From: Tardiphaga alba
Lineage (GTDB): Bacteria; Pseudomonadota; Alphaproteobacteria; Rhizobiales; Xanthobacteraceae
Direction of reading: 5' to 3'
DNA: 64,000 nucleotides
Assembly: GCF_018279705.1 (NCBI RefSeq)
Contig: NZ_CP036498.1
Location: forward strand, 372,001-436,000
Shown: positions 9,462 through 18,997 of the stretch, piece by piece
Numbering within the stretch: the first letter of the stretch is position 1
Layout: the number at the start of each line of letters is the position of its first letter
The notes under the pieces: generated by a model
What the model was told of the DNA's origin: nothing
Database searches by the model: none
Seen by the model: only the letters and a program-made list of their open reading frames with translations
Translations under genes and position numbers: made by a program

Positions 9462-9493
9462 CAAAAAAGCGAGCCGAGTTGCCCCGGCTCGCT
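9462..9493 (-). terminator. rho-independent terminator for the fasciclin gene
   Basis: On the minus strand a perfect 9-bp stem (AGCGAGCCG ... CGGCTCGCT) is followed by six T. It lies about 80 bases beyond the fasciclin stop codon. Confidence 0.85.
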
Positions 9494-9572
9494 CTCTGTC
9501 AGCGCACGCAACCCGGTTGGGGTGCAGGATGCGCGCGTGATTGTAGTCCTTGGACAGCTTAGGCCCAGATAA

Positions 9573-10157
9573 TTAGGCCTTGGGCATCACGACAGTGTCG
9601 ATGACGTGGATGACGCCGTTCGACTGGTTCACGTCGGGGATCGTGATGGTGGACGAGCCGCCCTTAGCGTCGGTCAGCATCACCTTGCCGCCCGACTTCT
9701 TCACCGTCAGTTGCTCGCCTTCCACGGTGGTCAGCTTCTGGCCATCCTGGAGGTCCGCGGCGTTCATTTTGCCCGGCACCACGTGATAGGTGAGGATCTT
9801 GGTGAGGGTGGCCTTGTTCTCCGGCTTCACCAGGGTCTCGACGGTGCCCTTCGGCAGCTTGCCGAATGCGGCATTGGTCGGCGCGAACACGGTGAACGGG
9901 CCGGGGCCAGCCAGCGTATCGACGAGGCCGGCGGCCTTCACGGCGGCGACCAGCGTGGTGTGATCCTTGGAGTTAACGGCGTTCTCGACGATGTTCTTCG
10001 ACGGATACATCGGCGCGCCGCCGACCATGACGGTCTTCTCGCCGGACATCTCGGACTTCATCATCTTGTCCTTGGCGTAGGCCGGGACGAGTGCAGTCGA
10101 GGTGAGGGCGAAAGCGCCGATAGCGGCAGCGGACAGAAGTGCAATACGCTTGGACAT
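9573..10157 (-). CDS. secreted fasciclin (FAS1) domain protein
   Basis: The 194-residue protein carries a Sec signal (LLSAAAIGAFALTSTALVPAYA, cleavage near residue 28), a short KDKMMKSEMSGEK linker and a single FAS1 domain with both hallmark regions: GPFTVFAPTNAAFGKLPKG (H1) and LTYHVVPGKM with the terminal GVIHVIDTVVMP (H2). Such proteins mediate adhesion or bind surface ligands in the envelope. ATG 10157 was chosen because GGGAGA lies seven to twelve bases upstream, whereas upstream codons add non-family sequence. It is monocistronic with its own terminator. Confidence 0.9.
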   Translation of the reverse strand: MSKRIALLSAAAIGAFALTSTALVPAYAKDKMMKSEMSGEKTVMVGGAPMYPSKNIVENAVNSKDHTTLVAAVKAAGLVDTLAGPGPFTVFAPTNAAFGKLPKGTVETLVKPENKATLTKILTYHVVPGKMNAADLQDGQKLTTVEGEQLTVKKSGGKVMLTDAKGGSSTITIPDVNQSNGVIHVIDTVVMPKA

Positions 10158-10452
10158 GGATCGTCTCCCGAGTTTCATTGATGGCCGGTGCATCTGCACC
10201 GGTGTGCTGAAAGCCTCTCGACGCCGTCGCCTGCATGGCGGTGTTCGTCGTCGATGGCAGAGCTACGCGAGGTCTCAGGGCCAGTTTCAGCCTATATTTT
10301 TCGCGCGTGATGAAACTTTCGGGGGCGCGCTGCGTTCGTGCGCGCGTTGCCTTGGGTAGCCGGTTCTTGCTAAAGACGGCGGACAATTTGACGCAATCGC
10401 GCAGGTGCTATCGGTGCGATTGTCTGGCTCCTCCAATCCACGTGTGAATGCC

Positions 10453-11961
10453 ATGAATCTGTTCTCCCGCCTGTTCGACAAGCTTGAAGACCCCTCGCGC
10501 CTCGCCATCGAGACGCCGGAAGGCAAGCACATCAGCTATGGCGATCTGGTCGGCCTGGCGGGGCAGATGGCGAATGTGCTGGTCGCACGCGGCGTCAAGC
10601 CGGGCGACCGTGTGGCTGCGCAGACCGAGAAGTCGGTGCCGGGCCTCGTTCTGTATCTCGCGACGGTGCGTGCAGGTGCGGTCTATCTGCCACTCAACAC
10701 GGCCTACACGCTCAACGAACTTGATTACTTCATCACCGACGCCGAGCCGTCGTTGATCGTTTGCGATCCGTCGAAGAAGGACGGCTTTGAGCCCATCGCC
10801 GCCAAGGTCAGCGCGAAGGTTGAGACGCTCGGCGCAGACGGGCAGGGCTCGCTGACGGATGCGACCGCGAAGGAAAAGGCGGATTTCGCCACGGTGTCGC
10901 GCGAAAATGATGATCTTGCCGCGATCCTATACACATCGGGCACGACCGGCCGCTCCAAGGGCGCGATGCTGAGCCACGACAATCTCGCATCGAATTCGCT
11001 GAGCCTTGTCGATTACTGGCGCTTCAGCAAGGACGACGTGCTGATCCACGCGCTGCCGATCTATCATACGCATGGCCTGTTCGTGGCGAGCAATGTCACG
11101 CTGTTCTCGCGCGCGGCGATGATCTTCCTGCCGAAACTCGATCCCGAGCGCATCATCCAGCTGATGGCGCGCGCCACCGTGCTGATGGGTGTGCCGACCT
11201 TCTATACGCGCCTGCTGCAATCGCCGAACCTCTCGAAAGACACTTGCAGCCATATGCGGCTGTTCATTTCCGGCTCGGCGCCGCTGCTGGCCGATACGCA
11301 TCGCGAATGGTTCGCGCGCACTGGCCATGCCGTGCTCGAACGCTACGGCATGACCGAAACCAACATGAACACGTCGAACCCCTATGACGGCGAGCGCGTC
11401 CCCGGCGCAGTCGGCTTCCCGTTGCCCGGCGTGTCGGTGCGTGTCACCGATCCAGAGACCGGCAAGGAATTCGAGCGCGACACCATCGGCATGATCGAGG
11501 TCAAGGGCCCGAATGTGTTCAAGGGCTATTGGCGGATGCCCGAGAAAACAAAATCCGAATTCCGCGACGACGGCTTCTTTATCACCGGCGATCTCGGCAA
11601 GATCGACGCCAAGGGGTATGTCCACATCCTCGGCCGCGGCAAGGATCTGGTGATTTCCGGCGGGTTCAACGTCTATCCCAAGGAAATCGAGAGCGAGATC
11701 GATGCCATGCCGGGCGTGGTGGAAAGCGCCGTGATCGGCGTGCCGCATGCGGATTTCGGTGAGGGCGTCACGGCGGTCGTGGTGACCGACAAGAAGACGG
11801 CGCTGGATGAGGCGTCGGTGATCAAGGCGCTCGATGGGCAAATCGCAAAATTCAAGATGCCGAAGCGCGTGATTTTCGTCGACGATCTGCCACGCAACAC
11901 GATGGGCAAGGTGCAGAAGAACGTGCTGCGCGAGACGTATAAGGATATTTATAAGAAGTAA
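10453..11961 (+). CDS. matB: malonyl-CoA synthetase (malonate-CoA ligase, MatB-type)
   Basis: The 502-residue ANL-superfamily enzyme has the P-loop-like YTSGTTGRSKGAMLSHDN, the A5 motif ERYGMTETNMN, A7 TGDLGKID, A8 GRGKDLVISGGFNVYPKEIE, and the catalytic lysine in RNTMGKVQKNVLRETY. The A5 form (RYGMTET) and overall sequence match MatB, which makes malonyl-CoA from malonate, CoA and ATP. ATG 10453 gives the family-like MNLFSRLFDKLE start. There is no adjacent matA or matC here. The approximately 295 bases upstream, shared with the divergent fasciclin gene, must hold both promoters; I see no clear element in them. Confidence 0.87.
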   Translation: MNLFSRLFDKLEDPSRLAIETPEGKHISYGDLVGLAGQMANVLVARGVKPGDRVAAQTEKSVPGLVLYLATVRAGAVYLPLNTAYTLNELDYFITDAEPSLIVCDPSKKDGFEPIAAKVSAKVETLGADGQGSLTDATAKEKADFATVSRENDDLAAILYTSGTTGRSKGAMLSHDNLASNSLSLVDYWRFSKDDVLIHALPIYHTHGLFVASNVTLFSRAAMIFLPKLDPERIIQLMARATVLMGVPTFYTRLLQSPNLSKDTCSHMRLFISGSAPLLADTHREWFARTGHAVLERYGMTETNMNTSNPYDGERVPGAVGFPLPGVSVRVTDPETGKEFERDTIGMIEVKGPNVFKGYWRMPEKTKSEFRDDGFFITGDLGKIDAKGYVHILGRGKDLVISGGFNVYPKEIESEIDAMPGVVESAVIGVPHADFGEGVTAVVVTDKKTALDEASVIKALDGQIAKFKMPKRVIFVDDLPRNTMGKVQKNVLRETYKDIYKK

Positions 11962-11966
11962 CTCTG

Positions 11967-12076
11967 TCCCTCATGGTGAGGAGCGCGCCTCTTGGCGTGC
12001 GTCTCGAACCATGAGTTGCTGGAGCTCCGGCGCCATCCTTCGAGACGCGCGCTTTGCGCGCTCCTCAAGATGAGGG
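11967..12076. repeat. intergenic inverted repeat, type C copy 2
   Basis: CCCTCATGGTGAGGAGCGCGC on the left is answered by GCGCGCTCCTCAAGATGAGGG (one base trimmed here) on the right, with inner arms around GTCTCGAACC and CCTTCGAGACG. It is related to 5363-5475 and lies between convergent matB and the CDF exporter. Confidence 0.72.
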
Positions 12077-12093
12077 TGGAGTGTGTGGTGTCG

Positions 12094-13056
12094 TTAAATC
12101 ACATGCTCCGGCGCCAGCGCACATGCAGAATTCGGATCGGTCTCGATCTGGATCGTTGCGTGCTCGATGCCGAAATCGTGCTTCAGACGTTCGGCGATAT
12201 CCATCAGATAGGCATCGCCGGGCGCGCCTGTCGGAATCACCAGATGACAGGTGAGCGCCACCTCGGTCGTGCTCATCGGCCAGATATGCAGGTCGTGCAC
12301 CTGCGCGACGCCTTCGCACGTCTCCAGATAGCTGCGCACTGCAGCGGGATCGATGCCGCGTGGCACGGCGGCCAGCGACATGGCAGCGGAGTCGCGCAGC
12401 AGGCTCCAGGTGCCCCAGACTATCAATACGCAGATCAAGAGGCTGGTGACGGCATCGACCCACATCCAGCCGGTGAAGATGATGACGATGGCGGCGATGA
12501 CGACGCCGACCGACACGGCGGCATCGGCAACCATGTGCAGATAGGCGCCACGGATATTGAGGTCGCTGTTGCGGCCCGAGGCGAACATCAGGGCGGTGAT
12601 GCCATTGATGACGATGCCGATGGTGGCGACCACGATCACGGTGATCTCGGTGACCGGCTCGGGATTGAACAGCCGATGCACCGCTTCCCATGCGATGGCG
12701 CCGACGGCGACCAGCAGGAAGACGGCGTTGAATAGCGCGGCGAGGATCGATGAAGCCTTGAGGCCGTAAGTGTAGCGCGGCGTCGCGGCGCGCTTGGATA
12801 GCACCGCAGCAGTCCATGCGGCGATCAGGCCGAGCACATCGGAGAGATTGTGGCCGGCATCGGCGACGAGCGCCATCGAGCCTGCAGCATAGCCATAGAC
12901 GGCTTCCACCACGACAAAGACGGTGTTGAGCGTGATGCCGATGGCAAAGGCCTTGCCGAAACTCGCGGGCGCATGGACGTGTCCGCCCGGGTCATGTGAA
13001 TGTCCGGCATGGTCGTGGTGATCATGCGCATGATCGTGGTGATGAGCGTGAGCCAT
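12094..13056 (-). CDS. cation diffusion facilitator (zinc/cobalt efflux) transporter
   Basis: The 320-residue protein begins with a histidine-rich metal-binding tail (HAHHHDHAHDHHDHAGHSHD), then six membrane helices. The transport-site pairs are visible as HNLSD in helix II (ADAGHNLSDVLG) and HMVAD in helix V (GAYLHMVADAAVS), the classic HxxxD pairs of Zn-type CDF proteins, followed by a cytoplasmic metal-sensing domain (VAQVHDLHIWPMSTTEVALTCH). It expels divalent metal from cytoplasm to periplasm in exchange for protons. GGAGA lies before ATG 13056, and a palindrome 28 bases upstream may be its operator. Confidence 0.92.
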   Translation of the reverse strand: MAHAHHHDHAHDHHDHAGHSHDPGGHVHAPASFGKAFAIGITLNTVFVVVEAVYGYAAGSMALVADAGHNLSDVLGLIAAWTAAVLSKRAATPRYTYGLKASSILAALFNAVFLLVAVGAIAWEAVHRLFNPEPVTEITVIVVATIGIVINGITALMFASGRNSDLNIRGAYLHMVADAAVSVGVVIAAIVIIFTGWMWVDAVTSLLICVLIVWGTWSLLRDSAAMSLAAVPRGIDPAAVRSYLETCEGVAQVHDLHIWPMSTTEVALTCHLVIPTGAPGDAYLMDIAERLKHDFGIEHATIQIETDPNSACALAPEHVI

Positions 13057-13084
13057 CTGCTCTCCATAGCAAGGCTGCGCATGG

Positions 13085-13103
13085 ATACTATTACGGATAG
13101 TAT
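13085..13103. promoter_or_regulatory. candidate metalloregulator operator upstream of the CDF gene
   Basis: The perfect inverted repeat ATACTAT-TACGG-ATAGTAT lies 28 bases before the CDF start. The half-site resembles AT-rich sites bound by CsoR/RcnR/DmeR-type metal repressors, but no regulator gene is present in this window. This is inference from position and symmetry. Confidence 0.4.
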
Positions 13104-13115
13104 TACGCCGAAGCC

Positions 13116-13205
13116 GTAGCCTGCATGGAGCGCAGCGCAATGCAGGGACTAGAAAGCCAGTGGAAACGCCGGTCCCCGGATTTCGCTTCGCTCCATCCGG
13201 GCTAC
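13116..13205. repeat. intergenic inverted repeat, type B copy 1
   Basis: GTAGCCTGCATGGAGCG on the left is answered by CGCTCCATCCGGGCTAC on the right. Copies at 29440-29522 and 53560-53648 share the same ends and a middle like CGGTCCCCGGATT. The right end overlaps the stop of the TauE/SafE gene by four bases. Confidence 0.85.
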
Positions 13206-14050
13206 AAAAGCGCTACCACGAACCTGCTGCCCACGATGAACAGATAGCTCCCGAACGCTATCTCCAGTGTGCGCTTCGACATTGCATGCGCTGCTTTCAC
13301 GCCGAGTGGTGCGGTGAGGAGGCTCGTCGGCATCACCAGCAGCGCGCCGATCAGCGAGACATAGCCGAGCGCGAAGGGCAGTTGCAGCGGCGCGACGTCC
13401 GGATAGGTCGCAGCCGCGGGCCAGCCGGCATAGATGTAGCCGAGGGCGCCGGGGATCGAGATCAGCACCGCCAGCGCCGAGGAGGTCGCCACGGCCTGAT
13501 GGATCGGGCGGCCATAGAAGGTCATCAGGAGATTCGAAAACAGGCCGCCGCCGATACCCATCAGGGTCGAGAGCAGGCCGACGAAGAAGCCATAGACCTT
13601 CATCAGCGGCCCGCCGGGCAGGTCGTCGCCGAGTTTCCACCCCTCACGGGCGAATAGCAGCCGTGCAGCAGCGGACCATGCCACCAGCACGAAGACGACC
13701 TTGAACAGCCGTTCGGGGGCAAAACGGGCGGTCACGCTGCCTACGGCCACGCCGATCAGGATCGGCAGCCACCACTTGCGCAGGATCTCCATGTCCACGG
13801 CGCCGCGGGCCAGGTGAGCGCGGAACGAGCGCAGCGATGTCGGGATGATGATAGCCAGCGATGTGCCGATACAGAGCGGCATCCGCACCTCCAGGGGGAC
13901 GCCGGCAATGCGAAAACACTCGTAAAATACGGGCACTAGGATGGCCCCGCCGCCAATCCCGAACACGCCCGCGAGGAAACCGCTCAGTCCACCCACCGCC
14001 ACCAGAAGGACTGCCAGTTCGACAACCTCGGTGATATTCAACCCCGCCAT
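13202..14050 (-). CDS. TauE/SafE (TSUP) family membrane permease
   Basis: The 282-residue protein has eight or so hydrophobic segments and the paired family signatures SGFLAGVFGIGGGAILVPVF (first repeat) and YGFFVGLLSTLMGIGGGLFSNLLM (second repeat). TSUP proteins export sulfite, sulfoacetate or related organosulfur anions, but the substrate is not predictable here. ATG 14050 is preferred because a GGGGCGGGAA region precedes it and upstream residues are hydrophilic and not family-like. It stands alone on the minus strand next to the divergent sdh operon. Confidence 0.87.
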   Translation of the reverse strand: MAGLNITEVVELAVLLVAVGGLSGFLAGVFGIGGGAILVPVFYECFRIAGVPLEVRMPLCIGTSLAIIIPTSLRSFRAHLARGAVDMEILRKWWLPILIGVAVGSVTARFAPERLFKVVFVLVAWSAAARLLFAREGWKLGDDLPGGPLMKVYGFFVGLLSTLMGIGGGLFSNLLMTFYGRPIHQAVATSSALAVLISIPGALGYIYAGWPAAATYPDVAPLQLPFALGYVSLIGALLVMPTSLLTAPLGVKAAHAMSKRTLEIAFGSYLFIVGSRFVVALL

Positions 14051-14204
14051 TTCCCGCCCCGATTTGTGTTTGCTATCGCGCCATGAAGTTTGCCTGAATC
14101 GCGCTTCATCGGCTCTGCGCCCGTGGCATGCCAACAGTCAATCCCGCCCTGCGCAATGCTGGTTTCAAACTCTGAACACGCGTTCCGATTATGTCATTTC
14201 GCGA

Positions 14205-14233
14205 TTGCACTCGTCGTATCGACTTCGTAAATA
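14205..14233 (+). promoter_or_regulatory. candidate sigma-70 promoter of sdhCDAB
   Basis: TTGCAC (14205-14210), a 17-base spacer and TAAATA (14228-14233) lie about 63 bases before sdhC. This is the best match in the 245-base gap between the divergent TSUP gene and the operon. Confidence 0.45.
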
Positions 14234-14295
14234 GAATTGCTCTACGCGATCCCATATCGAGCAGAGATTGCCCATTAACCTGTCAAAGTTGTTGA

Positions 14296-14694
14296 ATGGC
14301 CACCAGGATCGAACGCCCCCTTTCGCCGCATTTGCAAGTCTATCGCTGGACGTTGACGATGGCGCTGTCCATCGTGCATCGCGCAACCGGCATTGCCTTG
14401 TATTTTGGCACACTCCTCCTCGTCTGGTGGCTGATCGCCGCCGCGTCGGGTCCCGCGGCCTATGCGCAGGTTCAGGCCTTCGCCGGCAGCATTATCGGGC
14501 GCCTGATTGCGTTCGGCTACACCTGGGCGCTGGTTCATCACGCGCTCAGCGGTGTCCGCTACCTGATCTGGGACCTCGGCTACGGCTTCAAGCCCTCCGA
14601 GCGTGAATGGCTCACCTGGGCCGCCCTGATCGGCGGCATCATGGTCACCATCCTGCTCTGGATCATCGGCTACGCAGTGGGAGCCGGCAAATGA
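14296..14694 (+). CDS. sdhC: succinate dehydrogenase cytochrome b556 subunit
   Basis: The 132-residue protein is the first membrane anchor of complex II. It carries RPLSPHLQVYRWTLTMALSIVHRATGIAL, with the quinone-site Ser/Arg region (SIVHRATG), and the haem-ligand histidine in LVHHALSGVRYLIWD. Three membrane helices are visible. It opens the sdhCDAB operon and its stop overlaps the sdhD start (ATGA at 14691-14694), so the two are translationally coupled. Confidence 0.95.
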   Translation: MATRIERPLSPHLQVYRWTLTMALSIVHRATGIALYFGTLLLVWWLIAAASGPAAYAQVQAFAGSIIGRLIAFGYTWALVHHALSGVRYLIWDLGYGFKPSEREWLTWAALIGGIMVTILLWIIGYAVGAGK

Positions 14695-15095
14695 GCAACG
14701 CACCGAAGTCCAATTTCTCGATGCGCACGCCGCTCGGCCGCGTCCGCAACCACGGTTCGTCCCATTCCGGCACGTCGGATCACTGGCGTCAGCGCATCAC
14801 CGCGGTGGCCATGCTGCTGCTGATGATTCCGGTCATCTTCGTCGTGATGTCCGTGATGCGCAGCAATCAGGCCGGCGCCATCCAGATCCTCGGTTCGCCG
14901 CTGGTCGCCATCATCATGCTGCTCTTCATCGTCGCCAGCACGGTGCATATGAAGATCGGCGTGCAGATCGCCATCGAAGACTATGTGCATGACGAGAAGC
15001 TGAAGCTCGTGGCCGTCATCGGCAACAACTTCTTCTCGGTCGCCGTGGCGCTTGCCGCGATCTACGCCATTTTCAAACTTTCATCTGGAGTGTAG
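14691..15095 (+). CDS. sdhD: succinate dehydrogenase membrane anchor subunit
   Basis: The 134-residue second membrane anchor has the conserved early RVRNHGSSHSGTSDHWRQRITAVAM region, a histidine in STVHMKIGVQIAIEDYVHDE in the position of the haem b ligand, and three hydrophobic segments. Its ATG overlaps the sdhC stop by four bases and the sdhA ATG follows three bases after its stop. Confidence 0.94.
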   Translation: MSNAPKSNFSMRTPLGRVRNHGSSHSGTSDHWRQRITAVAMLLLMIPVIFVVMSVMRSNQAGAIQILGSPLVAIIMLLFIVASTVHMKIGVQIAIEDYVHDEKLKLVAVIGNNFFSVAVALAAIYAIFKLSSGV

Positions 15096-15098
15096 CGC

Positions 15099-16937
15099 AT
15101 GGCCGTGAACGGCAATGGCGCGAACGGCGTTGGCGGCCCCGCCACCAACGGCTACGCCTATCCCATCGAAGATCACACCTATGACGTCGTTGTCGTGGGC
15201 GCCGGCGGTGCCGGCCTCCGCGCCACCGTCGGCTGCGGCGAGGCAGGCCTCCGCACAGCCTGCATCACCAAGGTGTTCCCGACCCGCTCGCACACGGTTG
15301 CGGCGCAGGGCGGCATCTCGGCCTCGCTCGGCAACATGCACGAGGATAACTGGCGCTGGCATATGTACGACACCGTGAAGGGGTCAGACTGGCTGGGCGA
15401 TCAGGACTCCATCGAATACATGGTGCGCAACGCGCCCGAGGCGGTTTACGAACTCGAACACTGGGGCGTGCCGTTCTCGCGCACCGAAGACGGCAAGATC
15501 TATCAGCGCCCGTTCGGCGGCATGACCATGGACTACGGCAAGGGCCAGGCGCAGCGCACCTGCGCCGCTGCCGACCGTACCGGTCACGCCATGCTGCACA
15601 CGATGTATGGCCAGGCGCTGCGTCACGCCGCCGAGTTCTTCATCGAATATTTCGCCATCGACCTGATCATGGACGATCAGGGCACCTGCCGCGGCGTCAT
15701 CGCGCTGAAGATGGACGACGGCACCCTGCATCGCTTCAAGGCGCAGACCGTCATTCTCGCCACCGGCGGCTATGGCCGTGCCTACGCCTCCTGCACCTCA
15801 GCCCATACCTGCACCGGCGACGGTGGCGGCATGGCGCTGCGTGCCGGCCTGCCGCTGCAGGACATGGAGTTCGTCCAGTTCCACCCGACTGGCATCTATG
15901 GTTCGGGCTGTCTGGTGACCGAAGGCGCCCGCGGTGAAGGCGGCTACCTCGTCAATTCCGAAGGCGAGCGCTTCATGGAGCGTTACGCGCCGTCGGCGAA
16001 GGACCTCGCCTCGCGCGACGTCGTTTCGCGCGCGATGACCATCGAGATCCGCGAAGGCCGCGGCGTCGGCAAGAAGAAGGATCACATCTTCCTGCATCTG
16101 GATCACCTCGATCCGGCGATCCTGCATGAACGCCTGCCCGGCATTTCGGAATCGGCACGCATCTTCGCCGGCGTCGATGTGACCCGCGAACCGATCCCGA
16201 TGATCCCGACCGTGCACTACAACATGGGCGGCATTCCCACGAATTATCATGGCGAAGTCGTCACCAAGAAGGACGGCGACGACAATGCGGTGGTGCCGGG
16301 CCTGATGGCCGTCGGTGAAGCCGCCTGCGTGTCGGTGCATGGCGCCAACCGTCTCGGCTCCAACTCGCTGATCGACCTCGTCGTGTTCGGCCGCGCGGCT
16401 GCGCTGCGTCTGGCCGACAAGCTGACGCCGAATGGCAAGCAGCCGGACCTGCCGTCGAACTCGGCGGATATGGCGCTCGGCCGTCTCGATCACTTCCGCA
16501 ACGCCAAGGGCGGTACGCCCACGGCGAAGATGCGCGAGAGCATGCAGCAGGTCATGCAGACCAACTGCGCCGTGTTCCGCACCGGCGACGTGCTCAACGA
16601 AGGCAAGGAACTGATCCACAAGGTCTATGACGGCATCGACGATATCGGCGTGTCCGATCGATCGCTGGTGTGGAATTCGGACCTGATGGAGACCCTGGAA
16701 TATGACAACCTGATCGGTCAGGCGCTCGTCACCATGGACTCCGCTGCGAACCGCACCGAAAGCCGCGGCGCGCATGCCCGCGAAGACTTTGCGGATCGTG
16801 ACGACAAGAACTGGATGAAGCACACGCTGGCGTGGGTCGAGAAGGGTGGCAAGACCACCATCGATTATCGCCCGGTGCACGACTACACGATGACGAATGA
16901 CGTGCAGTACATCCCGCCCAAAGCGCGCGTGTACTGA
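15099..16937 (+). CDS. sdhA: succinate dehydrogenase flavoprotein subunit
   Basis: The 612-residue catalytic subunit oxidises succinate to fumarate. It shows the dinucleotide-binding [15 protein letters not shown], the covalent FAD histidine region [12 protein letters not shown], the substrate-site motifs [15 protein letters not shown] and [11 protein letters not shown], and the [11 protein letters not shown] flavin motif. The C-terminal [18 protein letters not shown] is typical of alphaproteobacterial SdhA. The short glycine/asparagine-rich N-terminus ([15 protein letters not shown]) is longer than in enteric homologues. Third gene of the operon. Confidence 0.97.
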   Translation: MAVNGNGANGVGGPATNGYAYPIEDHTYDVVVVGAGGAGLRATVGCGEAGLRTACITKVFPTRSHTVAAQGGISASLGNMHEDNWRWHMYDTVKGSDWLGDQDSIEYMVRNAPEAVYELEHWGVPFSRTEDGKIYQRPFGGMTMDYGKGQAQRTCAAADRTGHAMLHTMYGQALRHAAEFFIEYFAIDLIMDDQGTCRGVIALKMDDGTLHRFKAQTVILATGGYGRAYASCTSAHTCTGDGGGMALRAGLPLQDMEFVQFHPTGIYGSGCLVTEGARGEGGYLVNSEGERFMERYAPSAKDLASRDVVSRAMTIEIREGRGVGKKKDHIFLHLDHLDPAILHERLPGISESARIFAGVDVTREPIPMIPTVHYNMGGIPTNYHGEVVTKKDGDDNAVVPGLMAVGEAACVSVHGANRLGSNSLIDLVVFGRAAALRLADKLTPNGKQPDLPSNSADMALGRLDHFRNAKGGTPTAKMRESMQQVMQTNCAVFRTGDVLNEGKELIHKVYDGIDDIGVSDRSLVWNSDLMETLEYDNLIGQALVTMDSAANRTESRGAHAREDFADRDDKNWMKHTLAWVEKGGKTTIDYRPVHDYTMTNDVQYIPPKARVY

Positions 16938-16957
16938 GAAAGCGAAGGCTCGAGAAT

Positions 16958-17740
16958 ATGGCTGAGTTCGCACTCCCGAAGAATTCCAAAATCACTGGCG
17001 GCAAGGAATGGCCAAAGCCCGCCGGCGCGACGCAGACGCGCGAATTCCGCGTCTATCGCTGGAATCCCGATGACGGCAAGAACCCGTCGGTCGATACCTA
17101 TCACGTCGATACCAATGACTGCGGTCCGATGATCCTGGACGGTCTCATCTGGATCAAGAACAACATCGATCCGACCCTGACCTTCCGTCGCTCCTGCCGT
17201 GAAGGCGTGTGCGGCTCCTGCGCCATGAATATCGATGGCCAGAACACGCTCGCCTGCACCCGCGCGATGGACGAAGTCGATGACGGCGCCATCAAGGTCA
17301 ATCCGCTGCCGCATCAGCCGGTGGTGAAGGACCTGGTGCCGGATCTCACCAACTTCTACGCCCAGTATGCGTCGATCGAGCCGTGGCTGAAGACCACCAC
17401 GGCGACGCCGCAGAAGGAATGGCGCCAGAGCCACGAGGATCGCGAGAAGCTCAACGGCCTCTACGAGTGCATCCTGTGCGCCTGCTGCTCGACCTCGTGC
17501 CCGAGCTACTGGTGGAACAGCGATCGCTTCCTCGGCCCGGCCGCCCTTCTGCAGGCGACCCGCTGGGTCAAGGATTCCCGCGACGAAGCCACCGGCGAGC
17601 GTCTCGACAATCTCGAAGATCCGTTCCGCCTGTATCGCTGCCACACCATCATGAACTGCGCCAAGGCGTGCCCGAAGGGTCTCAATCCGTCGGAAGCCAT
17701 CGCGGAGCTCAAGCTCAAGATGGTCGAACGTCAGGTCTGA
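16958..17740 (+). CDS. sdhB: succinate dehydrogenase iron-sulfur subunit
   Basis: The 260-residue subunit passes electrons from SdhA to ubiquinone. All three cluster motifs are visible: the [2Fe-2S] cysteines in [15 protein letters not shown] with a later Cys in NTLAC, the [4Fe-4S] set in [16 protein letters not shown], and the [3Fe-4S]/[4Fe-4S] cysteines in [17 protein letters not shown]. It follows sdhA by 20 bases and is the last gene of the operon, which ends at a hairpin at 17773-17803. Confidence 0.97.
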   Translation: MAEFALPKNSKITGGKEWPKPAGATQTREFRVYRWNPDDGKNPSVDTYHVDTNDCGPMILDGLIWIKNNIDPTLTFRRSCREGVCGSCAMNIDGQNTLACTRAMDEVDDGAIKVNPLPHQPVVKDLVPDLTNFYAQYASIEPWLKTTTATPQKEWRQSHEDREKLNGLYECILCACCSTSCPSYWWNSDRFLGPAALLQATRWVKDSRDEATGERLDNLEDPFRLYRCHTIMNCAKACPKGLNPSEAIAELKLKMVERQV

Positions 17741-17772
17741 CGTTCAGCGCGAAAGCGATTGCGAAATATCAG

Positions 17773-17803
17773 CGCCGGTCTGCTCACGCAGGCCGGCGTT
17801 TTT
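17773..17803 (+). terminator. rho-independent terminator of sdhCDAB
   Basis: An 11-bp stem (CGCCGGTCTGC ... GCAGGCCGGCG, one G-U pair) with a TCAC loop runs into TTTTT, 32 bases after the sdhB stop. Confidence 0.87.
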
Positions 17804-17990
17804 CGTGCAGTGCATGCGATATCTCAAGCGACGCTTTGACGTTTATGCTGTCGTGCAGGCTTCGTGCGTCGATGCTGCGTCATGACGCACCCGGCTCCCG
17901 CTTTTGTGAAGCCGTCGCTCTATCTTCGTTAAGGTCGGTGCGCGCATTGCTCAGCTTCCGCGCGCGAATGCCGGAAGATGTGAGGACGCC

Positions 17991-18836
17991 ATGCAGACCC
18001 CGAAAGATATTGTCGTCTATCTCGATGCCGCCGAGTGCGAGGCGCAGCGCGTGCGGTTGCACTATGCAGCGGTGCTCGCGAAAAAATGGGGCGCGCATCT
18101 GGTGGTCGCGCTCGTCCCTCAGCAGCCGAGCTACAATCGTCATTCGGCCTTTGCGCGCGGCGACGCCGTCGTCGCGATGTTCGAACTCTACAAGGAGCGC
18201 AAAGAGGCCAGCCTGAAAGCGGTCCAGTCGATGATCGCCGAGTTTGAACGCATCTATGAGATCGAATGCGAGCTTCGCAATTGTGACGGCGAGATGGGCG
18301 AGGCGTTGATGCTGCACGCAAGGCATGCAGGCCTCGCTGTGCTGGGCTCGTCACGCGGGCTTGATGGCGAGGAGAGCGCTCTCACTCTGTCCGAAGATGT
18401 CATCTTCGCATCCGGCGTGCCGTCGATCCTGGTGCCGCCAAAATGGGACGCCGAACGGCCGGTGCGGAAGGTCGTGATCGGCTGGAACGCGAGCCGCGAG
18501 GCAGCGCGCGCCATATCGGATGCCATTCCTTTGCTCGTCGAGGCTGAGGAGGTTCGCGTCGTCGTCGTGCCGGAAGGCAAGATCAACCGTTTGCTGGGCG
18601 AGGATCCCGGTGCGGATATTTCCCAGCATCTGGCACGCTATGGTGTGCGCGTCACGCTCGACAGCCTGAAAGGGAGCGACGCCGGCGCGCTGATCCTGGC
18701 AAAGGCTGCCGAGATCGATGCGGATCTTATCGTCATGGGAGCGTTCGGTCAGTCCAAGATCACCGAATTCGTTTTCGGCTCGGCCACGGGTACTTTGCTG
18801 AGAAAGGCGACCATCCCAATCCTGCTGTCGCGGTAG
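17991..18836 (+). CDS. tandem-domain universal stress protein (UspA family)
   Basis: The 281-residue protein has two Usp domains. The first (about 1-140) begins KDIVVYLDAAE and lacks a clean nucleotide motif. The second (about 155-281) begins RKVVIGWNASREAARA and ends in MGAFGQSKITEFVFGSATG, which fits the ATP-binding pattern G-x2-G-x9-G-S. Cytoplasmic Usp proteins help survival under growth arrest or oxygen limitation. The region upstream after the sdh terminator (about 185 bases) shows no regulator site I am confident of. Confidence 0.9.
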   Translation: MQTPKDIVVYLDAAECEAQRVRLHYAAVLAKKWGAHLVVALVPQQPSYNRHSAFARGDAVVAMFELYKERKEASLKAVQSMIAEFERIYEIECELRNCDGEMGEALMLHARHAGLAVLGSSRGLDGEESALTLSEDVIFASGVPSILVPPKWDAERPVRKVVIGWNASREAARAISDAIPLLVEAEEVRVVVVPEGKINRLLGEDPGADISQHLARYGVRVTLDSLKGSDAGALILAKAAEIDADLIVMGAFGQSKITEFVFGSATGTLLRKATIPILLSR

Positions 18837-18997
18837 CGACCGGCTGTTCCCGAAACGTCTGCCTAAGGTCTGTGCAGCAAGCTCCGGAATCCAAAGATAA
18901 GCAGGATATTGCTGTGATTCACGGCAAAACTCCCTCGCCATGTCTGGCACGGCTTGTGCTAGTTTGTGCCTGACATTTGGTCAGGGGGATTTGCTCG

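Noticed and set aside
10158-10452. Possible EcfG promoter for the fasciclin gene
   Set aside because: No GGAAC-N16-17-CGTT pattern is present in this gap on the minus strand.
15798-16973. 391-aa minus-strand frame over sdhA
   Set aside because: It lies wholly opposite sdhA and has the arginine/histidine-rich composition typical of antisense frames in high-GC DNA.
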